From Pycnococcus provasolii (Eukaryota; Chlorophyta; Pseudoscourfieldiophyceae; Pseudoscourfieldiales): DNA of 64,000 nt. Where the stretch lies: the NCBI GenBank assembly GCA_049487715.1, contig CP150571.1, forward strand, positions 1-64,000, in the 5' to 3' direction. Below the pieces are notes generated by a model. It was not told where the DNA came from. It did not search any database and worked only from the letters and a program-made list of their open reading frames with translations. How positions within the stretch are numbered: position 1 is the first letter of the stretch; every line of letters starts with the position of its first letter. Made by a program: the position numbers and the translations under genes. Below are positions 20,379-30,215 of this stretch, piece by piece.

Positions 20379-21221
20379 ATGGTGAACATCACGGAAATTA
20401 ACGAAGAGAACGCGAGCACAAACCCGTTCGAGGAGACGCGCACAGGTGCACAGCGACGCGACCGGGGGACGGGGGGGAGAGACTCGCCGCCGTCGACGTC
20501 GACGCCGCGCGCGACGCCGTTCCGACCGTACCAACTGCCAAGGCGCGGGGGAGCAACCGCGGGGCCCTCGGACCAAGGCGAGGCGCTCATGTGCGACTAC
20601 CGCGTTGCCATTGACCAGGTGGATGGAAGGCTAACAGTCAGCGGACCTCGCATACCGCACAAGCTGAAGGTGCGCATGAAGAGGCGGATATGGCCAGTCA
20701 AGCTAAGTGTTGGACTCGACTACGACGTCGCCAACCGGATTGTGACGCCCGTCGCGAAGGTGAAGGACGCCATGTTCGGCGGGCGAGTGCGTGCAGACTT
20801 GGGACGTAGTGAGCTGAACTATCGGAAGGATATCGAAGTCAGCAGCGGATGGAGGCTTCAGGTTGGCGCGTCCGTTCAGTGGTGCGACGACCTTGGGAAC
20901 CTCGGACTCAAGAGGCCGCACTTCTCGTTCAGCTTCGAACCTACGGCGCGTGTGTCCAAATACGGCGGAAACTTCTCCGTGACAGGACCGAACACGGCGT
21001 CAAGCAGCAGTGAAGATATATCGCCAAGCTTTGACGTGCGCGCGAAGATGCCTTTGCTGAGCTCGAACTTGAAGGGCGAGTTGTGCACGAACGCGCGAAT
21101 TCCTTTACCTTCTGCAAAATTTGAGCACAATGCCGATAGCACTTCCGCGGAAGTTGAGGTGTTTGGGCGTGGAGGATTTCACGTTCACGTCGCGCAGGCT
21201 AACGCCATCTTATACCTGTAA
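20379..21221 (+). CDS. Conserved beta-rich protein, function unknown
   Basis: A 280-residue protein from the ATG at 20379; the longer frame starts with GTG in the UTR. The first 75 residues are polar and disordered, with an NPFEE motif. The remaining 200 residues are a run of amphipathic beta strands (YRVAIDQVDGRLTVSG, KLSVGLDYDVANRIVTP, WRLQVGASVQW, HFSFSFEP, GFHVHVAQANAILYL). This pattern, ending in an aromatic/Leu strand, suggests a beta-sandwich or beta-barrel, perhaps an outer envelope protein. It faintly recalls a plant family of unknown function, but I cannot name it with confidence. No introns. Confidence 0.6.
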   Translation: MVNITEINEENASTNPFEETRTGAQRRDRGTGGRDSPPSTSTPRATPFRPYQLPRRGGATAGPSDQGEALMCDYRVAIDQVDGRLTVSGPRIPHKLKVRMKRRIWPVKLSVGLDYDVANRIVTPVAKVKDAMFGGRVRADLGRSELNYRKDIEVSSGWRLQVGASVQWCDDLGNLGLKRPHFSFSFEPTARVSKYGGNFSVTGPNTASSSSEDISPSFDVRAKMPLLSSNLKGELCTNARIPLPSAKFEHNADSTSAEVEVFGRGGFHVHVAQANAILYL

Positions 21222-21318
21222 GTGTGTGTGTGTGTGTGGCGTGGTGACGACTACCTTATTCTATGAATACGAAAAAAAGATTGTTAGGTAACTTTTGTTT
21301 TTTTTTTGTTCGCACCGC

Positions 21319-22149
21319 CTAGTACAGCGTGAGCATGGCGAGAACGCAGTAATACAACATGCACGGGTACGCAACAAGTGCCCAGCTGCCCGACAGCTGC
21401 TGCTTGTTTTGTCCCACAAGCACGTTTGCCGCCGCGCTCGTGCACCAAAGCACGCACACGACGGCTAGCATGCTTGCAAACACTCCTCCAACCACCAAGC
21501 TGAACAAGCTGAAGAACACCATAGGAAGCGCGCAGTACGCAATCACCGAAACGCCACGCCACACGTCCACCCCTGCACCTGGCCCAGCAATCATGGATGT
21601 GCACCAGCTCGCTACGACGCACGCAACAAAGCTCCACCCAAGCAGGATTCCAAAGTGCAGCTTCCCTCTCAACAGGTGGCACACGCTCATCGCCAGTATG
21701 TACATGACCGGTCCTGACAGGTCGTTATCCTCGAACGCGTGCGCGTTCGTCTTGACCGGATTCAGCACAGCTCGGCTTTTCGCGACGACGTCGCGTAGGT
21801 TGATTCCCAGCTCCTCGAGCAACGGCGGTTCGTTGTCAAAGTCGTCGTCGTACCTAGGTGCACCACCTCCACCGACAGGTCCTGCAGAGAAGGCGCCACC
21901 GACTGGCACGTGCGAGAAGTCCGCACTCACACCGCCAGCCGCATATCCGACAGGAGGTGGCGGTGCGAACCCTCCTGCGGACCCTCCATACGCCGCCGAG
22001 CCGCTCCCTGCCGCGTTTCCGTACTGCGAGGAGTCAAAGGACATGAACTGGAGCTGCTGCTGCGGCTGATTCTGCTGCTGCGGCTGCGACGTGGTGGGCA
22101 GCCCCGCGCCCGCCGCCGACCCCGCCGCGTTGAAGGTGAAGTGCGACAT
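21319..22149 (-). CDS. YIP1: YIP1 family Golgi membrane protein, YIPF5/7-like
   Basis: A 276-residue protein; the ATG at 22149 (MSHFTFN) is chosen because the upstream extension begins with GTG. A Gln/Gly/Pro-rich cytosolic N-terminus leads to the family signature FDNEPPLLEELGIN, then VLNPVKTNAHAFEDNDLSGP. Five hydrophobic segments fill the C-terminal half, as in YIP1 proteins. YIPF5/Yip1 works with YIF1 and Rab/Ypt GTPases in ER-to-Golgi vesicle transport. The gene is convergent with the preceding gene, with a GT microsatellite at about 21223-21238 between them. Confidence 0.9.
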   Translation of the reverse strand: MSHFTFNAAGSAAGAGLPTTSQPQQQNQPQQQLQFMSFDSSQYGNAAGSGSAAYGGSAGGFAPPPPVGYAAGGVSADFSHVPVGGAFSAGPVGGGGAPRYDDDFDNEPPLLEELGINLRDVVAKSRAVLNPVKTNAHAFEDNDLSGPVMYILAMSVCHLLRGKLHFGILLGWSFVACVVASWCTSMIAGPGAGVDVWRGVSVIAYCALPMVFFSLFSLVVGGVFASMLAVVCVLWCTSAAANVLVGQNKQQLSGSWALVAYPCMLYYCVLAMLTLY

Positions 22150-22425
22150 GAGCACAAGGCACAAGAAAAATAGTTGTGTGCCAGTGCTTTGACGCAGACG
22201 CGCGTGCAATAAAGATGAGACGAGAGCGGATGCGCGTGCGATCGCGGCCACCAGAAAGAAGGCGGGGCGAAGAAGAGAATTTCCATTCGGGGTTCAGGGG
22301 AAACCCGACGGCTAGTTAGGGTTTGGCCCTTGGATTTGGCGGCGTGCTTGCTTGTTCGAACGGAACGGGCTCGGCCGTCTGCTTTCGCCTCCCCCAGCCA
22401 GCGAGTATTCGTCCCAGGGGGCGGA
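22150..22425. promoter_or_regulatory. Divergent promoter region of YIP1 and NUP155 with telo-box-like motif
   Basis: A 276-bp gap. AGTTAGGGTTTGG at about 22313-22325 contains a telo-box-like TTAGGGTTT, a motif that in plants often sits in promoters of growth-related genes. Its activity here is inferred. Confidence 0.45.
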
Positions 22426-25400
22426 ATGGCGCGAACGAACGGATTCGGCTCCGTGTGGGACGACCGCGCCTTGCCCCACCACGCCAACACGCCGTCGATA
22501 GCTCCGAACCAACTCCCGCAGGAGTACGAACCGCCCGCACCGCCCACGAACTACGCGCCCACGCTCGTTCACGCCGATGCAAGAACGACGACGACGGCGC
22601 AGGCGGCGTCCGGCGGGACAGCCAGGACGTCGCCGAACAGCCATGTCAGCATGCGCAGCCCGGTGGCTTCGTCGGCACAAAGACAGAACGGCACGGCAAC
22701 GGCTGGAGATGCACACGCGGTCGACTTCGAGCAGCTGCTCGCCACCTCGAACAAAATCACGGAAACGGTCAACACGCTGCGCACGGAACCGCCGCTGGAA
22801 ACGCAGATCGCAAACGGACGGACGGACCAGCACGCATATCAGCAGTTCAGCAGAGAAGTGAGAGGCTACCCGCTCGCGAGCGTGCTCAGGCACGCAAGCC
22901 TGCCGCCACTCGTCCAGGAAAGATACCAGAGGGAGCCTCCAAACACGGAGTGCTACTGCGGCATCGCAGAGCCGATTGGACGGGCTTGGGCATCCGTGGG
23001 AAGCGCGCTGTTCATCTGGAGACCAGGGATCGCGGAGAACGCGCCCGTGGTGTACGACCATGGTGGAGCACCAATCGTTGCGGTGGGCTGGCTGAAACCG
23101 ATGCCAAACGTATTCGTCAGCTCCGTTGGGCACGTTGCGGTCGTCGCCACAGCGCTCACCGTGTCGTTCGTCGGCGTGTGCTGCTCCGGGGGCGTGGACA
23201 CTTGCCCAGAGCAGATTGTTTTGCAGGCTCTGCCGCTGTACAGCTGCCCGACGAACGGCGCGCTGGCGAATTGTGTGACAACCACCGCCAAGGGACGCGT
23301 CTTCCTCGGGGCTGTCGACGGGCACCTCTACGAGGTGATTTACGGCGCCAGCGATGGCGCCGGCGCGCCGTCAAGCCTCCTCTCGTTCGCCAGCGCCGCG
23401 GTGGCGAGAAGGTGCAAGGTGCTGAATCACACTGCAGGCATGCTTAGCCTGCTGCCATCCGTGGTTCCCAACCTGCTCCCAAGCTTCGTGTCGCCTAAGC
23501 TGCACCCGGTTCACCAGATTGTCGTCGACGACGAGAGGCACTACCTCTACACGCGCGACAGCAACGGGCTACTTAAGGTGTTTGACCTTGGAGGAGACGG
23601 CAGGAGCAGCTCCGTCAGCATGAAGAGCAAGTTTGATCTCAAGAGCCTTCCCGGCATCGGGCGCGGTGGCGGCAATGCGTCGCGCGCTCGCGGCGGAGAC
23701 GCATCCGTGCGTGCCGGCGAGCCAACGGCGCTCGACATCGTCGGCATGTGGCCCGTGCCCGTTGCCGAGAGTCGCTTGTTTCACCTCTGCGTTGTGCCCA
23801 GCGACGCCAGCCGGCTGTTCTTCTCCGCCGCACGTAGCGATCCCACGGCGCGCGGCGCACAACATCCGAGGCCGGATCGCCTCGAGCACAGAAGCGATGG
23901 GGTGCGCCAGCCGCCAAACTACCACGTCACTACCTCCGCGACTGCGGGATCTGCCGCCACGTTCCTTGGCGACGCAGCTGCGGCTCTCGGCGGCACTGGT
24001 GGGCCGGCAACAGGGCCACTCGTGCTCGCGGCATCCGGTGCTGGCGCGAGCGCGAGCTGCATCCTCGCCGAGGCGGGAAGCGCGCCAGGTGTCTTGCTGC
24101 TGTCGCGCTCGCCATCCGCCGCGAGTCGCACTGCTGAGAATGCGTACAGCAGCACGTCGATGTTCGGATCCGCGGCGCATGGAATGCGAGAGGGCCTTGT
24201 TGCGATTCCCACCGTCGGAGCCGCCTGTGCGGTGGCGCAGCTGCGAGCGGAGATGGAGGACACCGCGCGCGGCTTGCTGCCCGGCTGTGAGGACTGGCTC
24301 GCGGTGGATAGACGTTTTGCCGTGATCACTGAGCGCGAGACGCGCGTGATTACCGAAACGAGACCGCTGGGAGCGCTAAGCCATCTGCTGTCGTCGGGAA
24401 CGTGTCCCTCGCGGCAGGCAGATCCGCGCCGCCGCGGCGCACTCGAGGAGCTCTTCTCCGCCCTTGGTCGACCTGAGGCGGCGGCACTGTGCCTCGCGCT
24501 TGCGGCGGGACTTGGCGCGTCCATTTCCGCGTCCGCTACCGCCGCGCACCACAGCAGCGGAGCTGTGTCCGGTGCCGCGAGGCAGTGCCTGCGCGACGAG
24601 GATCTCATGGGTGCGCCGCACATCAAGGAGGAAGGACGTGCGGCACCTGGCTTGGCTAGCGCGGGTGGCGTCGGCGGTCCCGCGCCAGGGCTGATGAGCT
24701 CGTCAAGCACGTTTGACATGGGCACTGCGGTGGTTGGAACGGCTGCCGAGAACCTCGTATATTCCGGTCGCTACGACGGATTGCGCACCGCGGCGGCAAG
24801 GCTGCTGCGAGAATCGTGGGACGAGCCACTGTTCGGTGTCGCAGGCCAGTCGCTTTCTCTTGGCCTTGCATTTCGCGATGCTGGCGAAGTGCGCTCGCTG
24901 GCATTGACGATCGAAGCCCTGGTGAACGTGGTGGACGACACGTTCGAGTGGAATTACGGCACGAAGAAGACAACGGCGGTCGTGTCATCGGCATCCGCGA
25001 ATGATCGGCTAAGCCTCGGGCGGTACGGCGTCACGTTCAGCGGCGCAGACAACAGCGCGCGCAAGCGAACGCGCAGTGCGGAGGCGGCGGAGAAGGAGGC
25101 TGGCGGCGGTCGCAAGGTGGTGGCGGTGCTCCGCCGCGTCACGGAGGTTCTGCGCCTCGTCACGCTCCTTCAGCCTCTTCATCCTGGCCGGCTGGCGCTT
25201 CGCCTCAGCTCCGCGGAGAGGCAGAGCCTCGCGAACCTGACGTTGAAGAACTTTTCGTCGACCCGCGACGGCGACGGCGCCATTGCACAGCTGTGCGCGG
25301 CGGCTCTCGACGAGGCGAATGGCGCTGGCGCGGACACGCGCGAAAATCTGAGCCTCGATATGAGACGAGGTTGCCCTAGCCTGTTCCGAGAGGAGGATCG

Positions 25401-27066
25401 GCGGTTCCACGAGGCGCGGCGTATGCTCGAGAAGGCGAGGGAGATGCCCACGAGCAACGTGGATGCACGTCGCAAGGCTGCGGCTGAGGCACGCCGCCTT
25501 CTCGTGGCGTCAGCCGTGGCAACTGACCCTGACAAGGTGTGTCCTGATCTCGAGGCTCTCGGCGAGGTGGAGGGTGTGGCAGAACTTATTGCGGCATGCG
25601 CTCGTGCGCGCGCGTCCACGGATGCGGAGGGTGCCGCGGCGTGCCGTGCGGCAGTGGGCAACTCGATGAAGCGCCTCAGCGAGTCGGGCTCCGTTCCAGA
25701 GGAGGGCGAGACGCGCGCAAGAGCCCTGCTGCTTGCGTGCGCCGCGCAGTCTGACGCGGCACTGCGGTCGTGCGCCTACGCCGCCGCCGTGCAGCTTCGA
25801 CTCGACGACGCGATTGTGGCTGCAAGCCTGTCCGCGGATGACGTGCAAAGCTGGCTTGCGCGTGAGGGCAATCTGCAGATGCTGCAAGCTGGCCAGATTA
25901 TCGACGCTCGATGCGCACACATCCTGCGCTTGCTGTCACGCGCCAAGGCGGCGTCGGGGGAGCTCGACGGCGCGGCGAGCCTACTGCTGGATCTCGCGGA
26001 GCGCAAGGGTACGAGAGCAGAGGGTGGCATGGCGGTTCCCTCGCTGGAGGAGCGCGAAAGCTTGCTGCGCGAGGCTGCTCTGCACGCGCGCGCGGGGACT
26101 GGTGTGGGTGCTGCTGGCGGCGGCGCGGTCGACCCGCGATTCGCAAGTGCCGCGGAGGAGGCATCCTTCCGCTGCCAGCAGTTCGCGGCGCACTGCGAAG
26201 CCCGCCTCAAGCTTCTTGCTTTGCAGCGTCGTCTCGTAGATCATCTTTCTCGCGGCGGCGCTTCTTCGCCGCCGCCGCCGCCGACGTTGTCGGCTGTTGC
26301 CGCCGCTGCACCCGTGGTGGACAACGCTACGCTCCTGAGCGAGCTGGACAGCGAGGTTGTCGACATTTCGCGGCTATACTACGACGTCGCGCTGCCAAAT
26401 CGACGCTACGCCGAGTGCCTGGAACTTCTCAGCCTGAGCGGACGTACGGGATCGGAGGACCTCGTGACGCAGCTTTGGGATCGCCTGCTGAAGGCTGAGG
26501 CCAAGGCGGCTGGCGGTGAGACGGCGTCAGGTGCACTCGCGGCGGCATGCTCAGCTGCTAAGGTTGTCGGCCCCGCGGTGCTGGACGCGAGCGCGTCGAG
26601 CTCGACTGCCGCGGTGAGCATGTCGAGCATTCCGCTCGCTCACATCACGATGCGCCTGGAGACGCTCGGCGCAGGTCTTTGGCCTTGGACCGCTCCTCGC
26701 CCGCCCGCGGCGGATGCCGCGGCGGTCGTTGACGCCGTGGTTGCCTGTGCCGGCGGCGACGCCGCCGCGGCCCTCGAGGAAGGATACGACGCATATCTGC
26801 GTGCGCAGGCCCCGGCTGGTGCATCAGCGGACCCGCGTGTTCGCCTGCGCGTTCTGCGCAGCGCGAAGGACTTGCTCAGGTTGTGTGCAAGCAATACCAC
26901 CCCTGACGGCGCCGCTTATTACGCGGACGTGGCAAGTCGCTGGGCCCGCGAAGCGCGTCAGGCTGGCGATCCGGGCGACATGGCTGGCGAGTCTGCCGCA
27001 ATTGGTGGCGGGCTTGAAGCCATCGCCGTGGAGTTGCGTGCTTCCGCCGCCGGTCTGGGATTTTGA
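22426..27066 (+). CDS. NUP155: Nucleoporin NUP155/NUP170 family
   Basis: A 1546-residue single-exon protein from the ATG at 22426. The N-terminal half matches the Nup155 beta-propeller region: the leader ITETVNTLRTEPPLETQI, YPLASVLRHASLPPLVQERY, CYCGIAEPIGRAWAS and FIWRPG. LPSFVSPKLHPVHQIVVDDERHYLYTR is another segment in family style. The C-terminal half is Ala/Leu-rich helices, consistent with the alpha-solenoid. In the nuclear pore this inner-ring protein links the membrane ring to the NUP93/NUP205 scaffold. Length is slightly above the usual 1390-1500, explained by Ala/Gly-rich loops. The frame is unbroken. Confidence 0.93.
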   Translation: MARTNGFGSVWDDRALPHHANTPSIAPNQLPQEYEPPAPPTNYAPTLVHADARTTTTAQAASGGTARTSPNSHVSMRSPVASSAQRQNGTATAGDAHAVDFEQLLATSNKITETVNTLRTEPPLETQIANGRTDQHAYQQFSREVRGYPLASVLRHASLPPLVQERYQREPPNTECYCGIAEPIGRAWASVGSALFIWRPGIAENAPVVYDHGGAPIVAVGWLKPMPNVFVSSVGHVAVVATALTVSFVGVCCSGGVDTCPEQIVLQALPLYSCPTNGALANCVTTTAKGRVFLGAVDGHLYEVIYGASDGAGAPSSLLSFASAAVARRCKVLNHTAGMLSLLPSVVPNLLPSFVSPKLHPVHQIVVDDERHYLYTRDSNGLLKVFDLGGDGRSSSVSMKSKFDLKSLPGIGRGGGNASRARGGDASVRAGEPTALDIVGMWPVPVAESRLFHLCVVPSDASRLFFSAARSDPTARGAQHPRPDRLEHRSDGVRQPPNYHVTTSATAGSAATFLGDAAAALGGTGGPATGPLVLAASGAGASASCILAEAGSAPGVLLLSRSPSAASRTAENAYSSTSMFGSAAHGMREGLVAIPTVGAACAVAQLRAEMEDTARGLLPGCEDWLAVDRRFAVITERETRVITETRPLGALSHLLSSGTCPSRQADPRRRGALEELFSALGRPEAAALCLALAAGLGASISASATAAHHSSGAVSGAARQCLRDEDLMGAPHIKEEGRAAPGLASAGGVGGPAPGLMSSSSTFDMGTAVVGTAAENLVYSGRYDGLRTAAARLLRESWDEPLFGVAGQSLSLGLAFRDAGEVRSLALTIEALVNVVDDTFEWNYGTKKTTAVVSSASANDRLSLGRYGVTFSGADNSARKRTRSAEAAEKEAGGGRKVVAVLRRVTEVLRLVTLLQPLHPGRLALRLSSAERQSLANLTLKNFSSTRDGDGAIAQLCAAALDEANGAGADTRENLSLDMRRGCPSLFREEDRRFHEARRMLEKAREMPTSNVDARRKAAAEARRLLVASAVATDPDKVCPDLEALGEVEGVAELIAACARARASTDAEGAAACRAAVGNSMKRLSESGSVPEEGETRARALLLACAAQSDAALRSCAYAAAVQLRLDDAIVAASLSADDVQSWLAREGNLQMLQAGQIIDARCAHILRLLSRAKAASGELDGAASLLLDLAERKGTRAEGGMAVPSLEERESLLREAALHARAGTGVGAAGGGAVDPRFASAAEEASFRCQQFAAHCEARLKLLALQRRLVDHLSRGGASSPPPPPTLSAVAAAAPVVDNATLLSELDSEVVDISRLYYDVALPNRRYAECLELLSLSGRTGSEDLVTQLWDRLLKAEAKAAGGETASGALAAACSAAKVVGPAVLDASASSSTAAVSMSSIPLAHITMRLETLGAGLWPWTAPRPPAADAAAVVDAVVACAGGDAAAALEEGYDAYLRAQAPAGASADPRVRLRVLRSAKDLLRLCASNTTPDGAAYYADVASRWAREARQAGDPGDMAGESAAIGGGLEAIAVELRASAAGLGF

Positions 27067-27208
27067 CTTGAGCAGTGAGAGCCTTTTTTTCTAACAACAG
27101 CAAGTAAAAAAAAGAAAAATTCAAGTGTTCCCAAACATCAACAACAACCAACAGGCACAGTGCATTGTGTCTTACAAAAGTTTTGTCTCCATTCGACGCT
27201 GATTTCAC

Positions 27209-27460
27209 TCACTTACCCGCCGCCTTCTTGGCGAGCCTTCTGGCATCCGCCTCCTCTTTCGCCTTTTTCGCCACTTCCCTTTCTTCCTTTTCCCTCTTCT
27301 TGGCTTCTCGCTCCGCTTTGGCCTGCGCCTGCTTGTCTGCGGTGTTTCCGATGCGGTCCTTAATTCCCGAGGTTCCTCCCCCGCCGGCACCCGCCTTCGC
27401 GTCCTTCTCCTGCTTCTTCTGCCGCGCCATCGCCGTCTTCTGCGCGTTGCCGCCACCCAT
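27209..27460 (-). CDS. Small SERF/4F5-like protein
   Basis: An 83-residue basic protein; the ATG at 27460 is chosen because MGGGNAQKTAMARQKKQEK is the classic start of 4F5-type proteins, such as the plant At2g23090 group. The remainder is a charged Lys/Glu/Ala helix. The C-terminal zinc finger of the plant homologue is absent. SERF proteins bind RNA and can promote amyloid aggregation, but the role in algae is unknown. TTACA at 27172-27176, just past the stop, is TGTAA on the coding strand. Confidence 0.75.
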   Translation of the reverse strand: MGGGNAQKTAMARQKKQEKDAKAGAGGGGTSGIKDRIGNTADKQAQAKAEREAKKREKEEREVAKKAKEEADARRLAKKAAGK

Positions 27461-27835
27461 GGTGCAGACGACGGATTCCTCGAGCGGTTGTGTTTCTCTC
27501 AGCCGGGATGGGGAGGGAGGAGGTGTGAGGCTGAGAAGAGAGGAGAGGTTGGAGAAGGACGATTTCGCCGCCACCTTTCTGCCTTTCCCTTTCACCTTTC
27601 CCGAGGAAGATTCGTCGGGGGTGGCCAGTCGGGGTTTTGCATGGGGAGGAATTCTTGCCCGAAATTCGGGGTTCACGCCGCGCCATGGGCTTAACCACCA
27701 CGCGCACATGGGAACATGCGACTTCTTGGCGCTTCATGAGTGGCGTGTGGCTTGAGTGGCACGAAAGGGCCGTACTCCAACCACTCCCTCCAACAACTCC
27801 ATAACATGACTGATCATGAACAAGCAAAACTTTGG
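27461..27835. other. Intergenic region between SERF-like and RAB21 genes
   Basis: A 375-bp gap on the head side of the SERF-like gene and the tail side of RAB21. An open frame continues upstream of the SERF-like ATG to 27709 but has no ATG that fits the family. No other element was noticed. Confidence 0.5.
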
Positions 27836-28612
27836 TTAGCTACAGCACTTCGAAGACTTGGCGCTCGGCGTTGCGCGCACGTCGTCGTCGACGATGCGCA
27901 CGCCTCCACCACTCGACGACGACGACGACGCGCGGGTCGCGTTCGCCTTGCCTGCAGCCACAAGCCGGCGACTGAGGTCCAAAAAGGCCTTCTCCACACC
28001 GCGATTCACCTTCGCAGACGTGGAAACGTGTGCAGCTCCTATCGACTTGGCGTACGCCTCCGCGACGTCCGCGGGCACGGCGCGCTGTCTTTCGAGATCT
28101 GACTTGTTCGCGGCGATGGCAAGTTGGATGGACTCGCCAACCATACTGCGCAGCTCAGTCACCCAGCTCTGCGCGTCAGCGTGTTGTTGTATTTGGTGTG
28201 AGTACACGTACTTGGCCAAGGCGCTTATCTTTCAAGTCGCACATATGGCAGGAAAGGAAAGAGGAAGGAACAAGAACAAAAGGAAACGCACCTTAACTCT
28301 CTCAAACGAGTCCAAGTCTGTGAGATCGTAAACAAGCAACGCGGCATCGGCGTCTCGGTAGTAGATTGGCCCTAGCGCGTGGAACCTCTCCTGGCCTGCG
28401 GTATCCCATATGGCGAGCTCGAGCTTAACACCGTCGACGTTAAGCTTCTTGGTGAGAAAGGACGCCTGTATGGTCGCCTGCTGGTCGTCCCTGAAGGTGT
28501 TTTGGCAGTACCTGACGACCAGTGACGTCTTTCCCACGCGTCCCTCTCCGAGCAGCACGACCTTGTACTTGCGCGTTGGGCTGGGTGCTGTGGTTCCTGA
28601 CGTCGACGCCAT
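27836..28612 (-). CDS. RAB21: Rab GTPase, RAB21 type (two exons)
   Basis: Two exons, 28292-28612 and 27836-28168, flank a 123-nt phase-0 intron (GTGCGT at the donor, GCGCAG at the acceptor). The joined protein has 217 residues. G-box motifs are complete: GEGRVGKTS near residue 22, DTAGQERF with the catalytic Gln, ANKSD and TSAK. The stretch QASFLTKKLNVDGVKLELA and ERFHALGPIYYRDADAALLVYD match RAB21 more closely than RAB5. The C-terminus KCCS is a double-Cys geranylgeranylation signal. RAB21 acts in early endosome and adhesion-receptor traffic in animals. The gene is divergent from TAF10 with a 224-bp shared promoter region. Confidence 0.9.
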
Positions 28613-28836
28613 GGTGTTGGGTGAGGCGGGAGGGAGGGAACGCGTCCGTCGAAAGCAGGAAAAAAGACGGGACGAAAAACGAAGGAGGGGGAGGAGGAGG
28701 AGGAGGGGAGCAGGGGGTCGACGAACAAAAAATCATCAGTAGGGCGAACAAAAAAACCGGGCACAAAACCCCAATCAATCAATCCCACTTCCCCCTCCCA
28801 ATATCCCTCTGCACTCCTTTCTGCTCACTCTCCGTC
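28613..28836. promoter_or_regulatory. Divergent promoter region of RAB21 and TAF10
   Basis: A 224-bp gap carrying both 5' UTRs. It includes an AGG/GGA-rich purine run (about 28681-28712) and CAATCAATCAATCC at 28772-28785. Confidence 0.45.
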
Positions 28837-29502
28837 ATGGACGCCGAACGTGCGCCCGTGCTCGCCCAAGGCAACAACGACGACGAAGAAGAAGACGACG
28901 AAGAGCACGAGCAGGAGGACATGCTCGTCGACGAACTGCGACAGCCAGAACACAACCAAGCGGACGCGCTCAAAACGAACTCCGCACTGCTTCCGCCTCA
29001 GCCGGACTCGTGCTACTCACACGGAGAGGGCATGGCCATGCTTCAGGCGGCGCTGGAGCGCGTACCTCCTGAGGACGTGCAGTGGCTCGTCTCCTGCCTG
29101 CCACGCATGGTGCCAACGGTGCCCGACGAGCTCACGCAGTTTCTCACCAAGCGAGCGGGACTCGTCGCCGACAACGCCAGCACGAGTAAGCTAAACGAGG
29201 TTGCGATGACGCGTTTAATTAGCCTTGCTGGACAGATGGTCGTCGAGCAGGCGATACACGAGGCGACCAAGCTAGCGGAGAGGAGACACCGAGGAGGCAC
29301 GCCGAAAGACTTGCACCGCCTCGGGTACAGCGCGCGTCAAACGGCACGCCTTGAAGGGATTCAGCTGAGGACGGACGACGTGAGCGACGCGCTCGTCGAG
29401 CTTGGCGTTGACTTTCGTCCTAGGCCGTTTTACGCGGATACCAAAGCATCGGATGCGCGGAGTGACGCTTACGAGGAGTCGAGGCCTGCTGCAAACCAGT
29501 GA
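28837..29502 (+). CDS. TAF10: Transcription initiation factor TFIID/SAGA subunit TAF10
   Basis: A 221-residue protein from the ATG at 28837. An acidic, disordered N-terminus of about 65 residues precedes the TAF10 histone-fold domain: AMLQAALERVPPEDVQWLVS, PTVPDELTQFLTKRAGL, TRLISLAGQMVVEQAIHEA and a final RTDDVSDALVELGVDFRPRPFY, which matches the YGINVKKPHYF end of TAF10. It is a shared subunit of TFIID and SAGA. Single exon. Confidence 0.92.
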   Translation: MDAERAPVLAQGNNDDEEEDDEEHEQEDMLVDELRQPEHNQADALKTNSALLPPQPDSCYSHGEGMAMLQAALERVPPEDVQWLVSCLPRMVPTVPDELTQFLTKRAGLVADNASTSKLNEVAMTRLISLAGQMVVEQAIHEATKLAERRHRGGTPKDLHRLGYSARQTARLEGIQLRTDDVSDALVELGVDFRPRPFYADTKASDARSDAYEESRPAANQ

Positions 29503-30215
29503 GTGTAACTATACCGCCATCACGCAACCCTCGCCGACCGCCCAACCCTCCCTCACTTGAGGACTCAGGTTTGAAATCGACGTCGCGCGAGCTCGGCACA
29601 CGGCACACCTACCGACCTACGCCACCCCGACGGCCCGCCCCAACTGCACCTCACGAAGTCGCGATTTTTAGGTCCCTGATATTGATTCGATGTCACGCCC
29701 ATCAGCCGACCTACCTGACCAGCTGTAACATATAAAGGTTTCTTCTCTACACACTACGATAGTAGCTACTTACTTCTCTCACCAACACCACCACAGCTGC
29801 ACTACTCTCGGCGTGCAACCTTAAAGCGGTACACGATGCGTGTACCGAACGAGCCCGATGAAGGCGGCCGTACGTCAGATACTCAGATTCACCGTGAGAT
29901 TCTTTGTGTTTTGATACGAATAATGCTATGTCCGCTAGCTTGTAATGCTGCGGTGCGCCATCAGTAATTCTCACGTGACGTTTGCAAGAGCGTCTAGAAA
30001 ATCAGGCGAGGCCTCGCCGTGATGAATAGATAGTAACCTCACTCTTCACTTTTCTTTTATTTCACACTCGGCGCTACAGTTCTTCTTCAACTCTTAGTTT
30101 GCTTGTGGATGAGCGAAAGTGGAACGTATCATCGCCATGCGATTGGAGCATTGCGAGATGATGTTTTGCAGCATATCCATGAAGTTCTTCATCAGAGTCT
30201 CGAACTACTGCAAGA
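29503..30215. other. Intergenic region with a perfect hairpin
   Basis: A 713-bp gap with no supported gene. CGGTACACG at 29827-29835 and CGTGTACCG at 29839-29847 form a perfect 9-bp stem with a 3-nt loop. The rest is of mixed composition and rich in short Pro/Thr-coding frames that look random. Confidence 0.55.
29827..29847. other. Perfect 9-bp inverted repeat
   Basis: CGGTACACG, then ATG, then CGTGTACCG. It could be a hairpin in a transcript or a palindromic protein-binding site; nothing else indicates which. Confidence 0.5.

Noticed and set aside
22312-23325. Open frames of 337 and 374 residues over the NUP155 5' part
   Set aside because: Both are Arg-rich shadows of the NUP155 frame with no family features.
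29503-30215. tRNA or CRISPR in the gaps
   Set aside because: No cloverleaf with a T-loop GGTTCGAATCC type box, and no regularly spaced repeats beyond the telomere were found in any gap.
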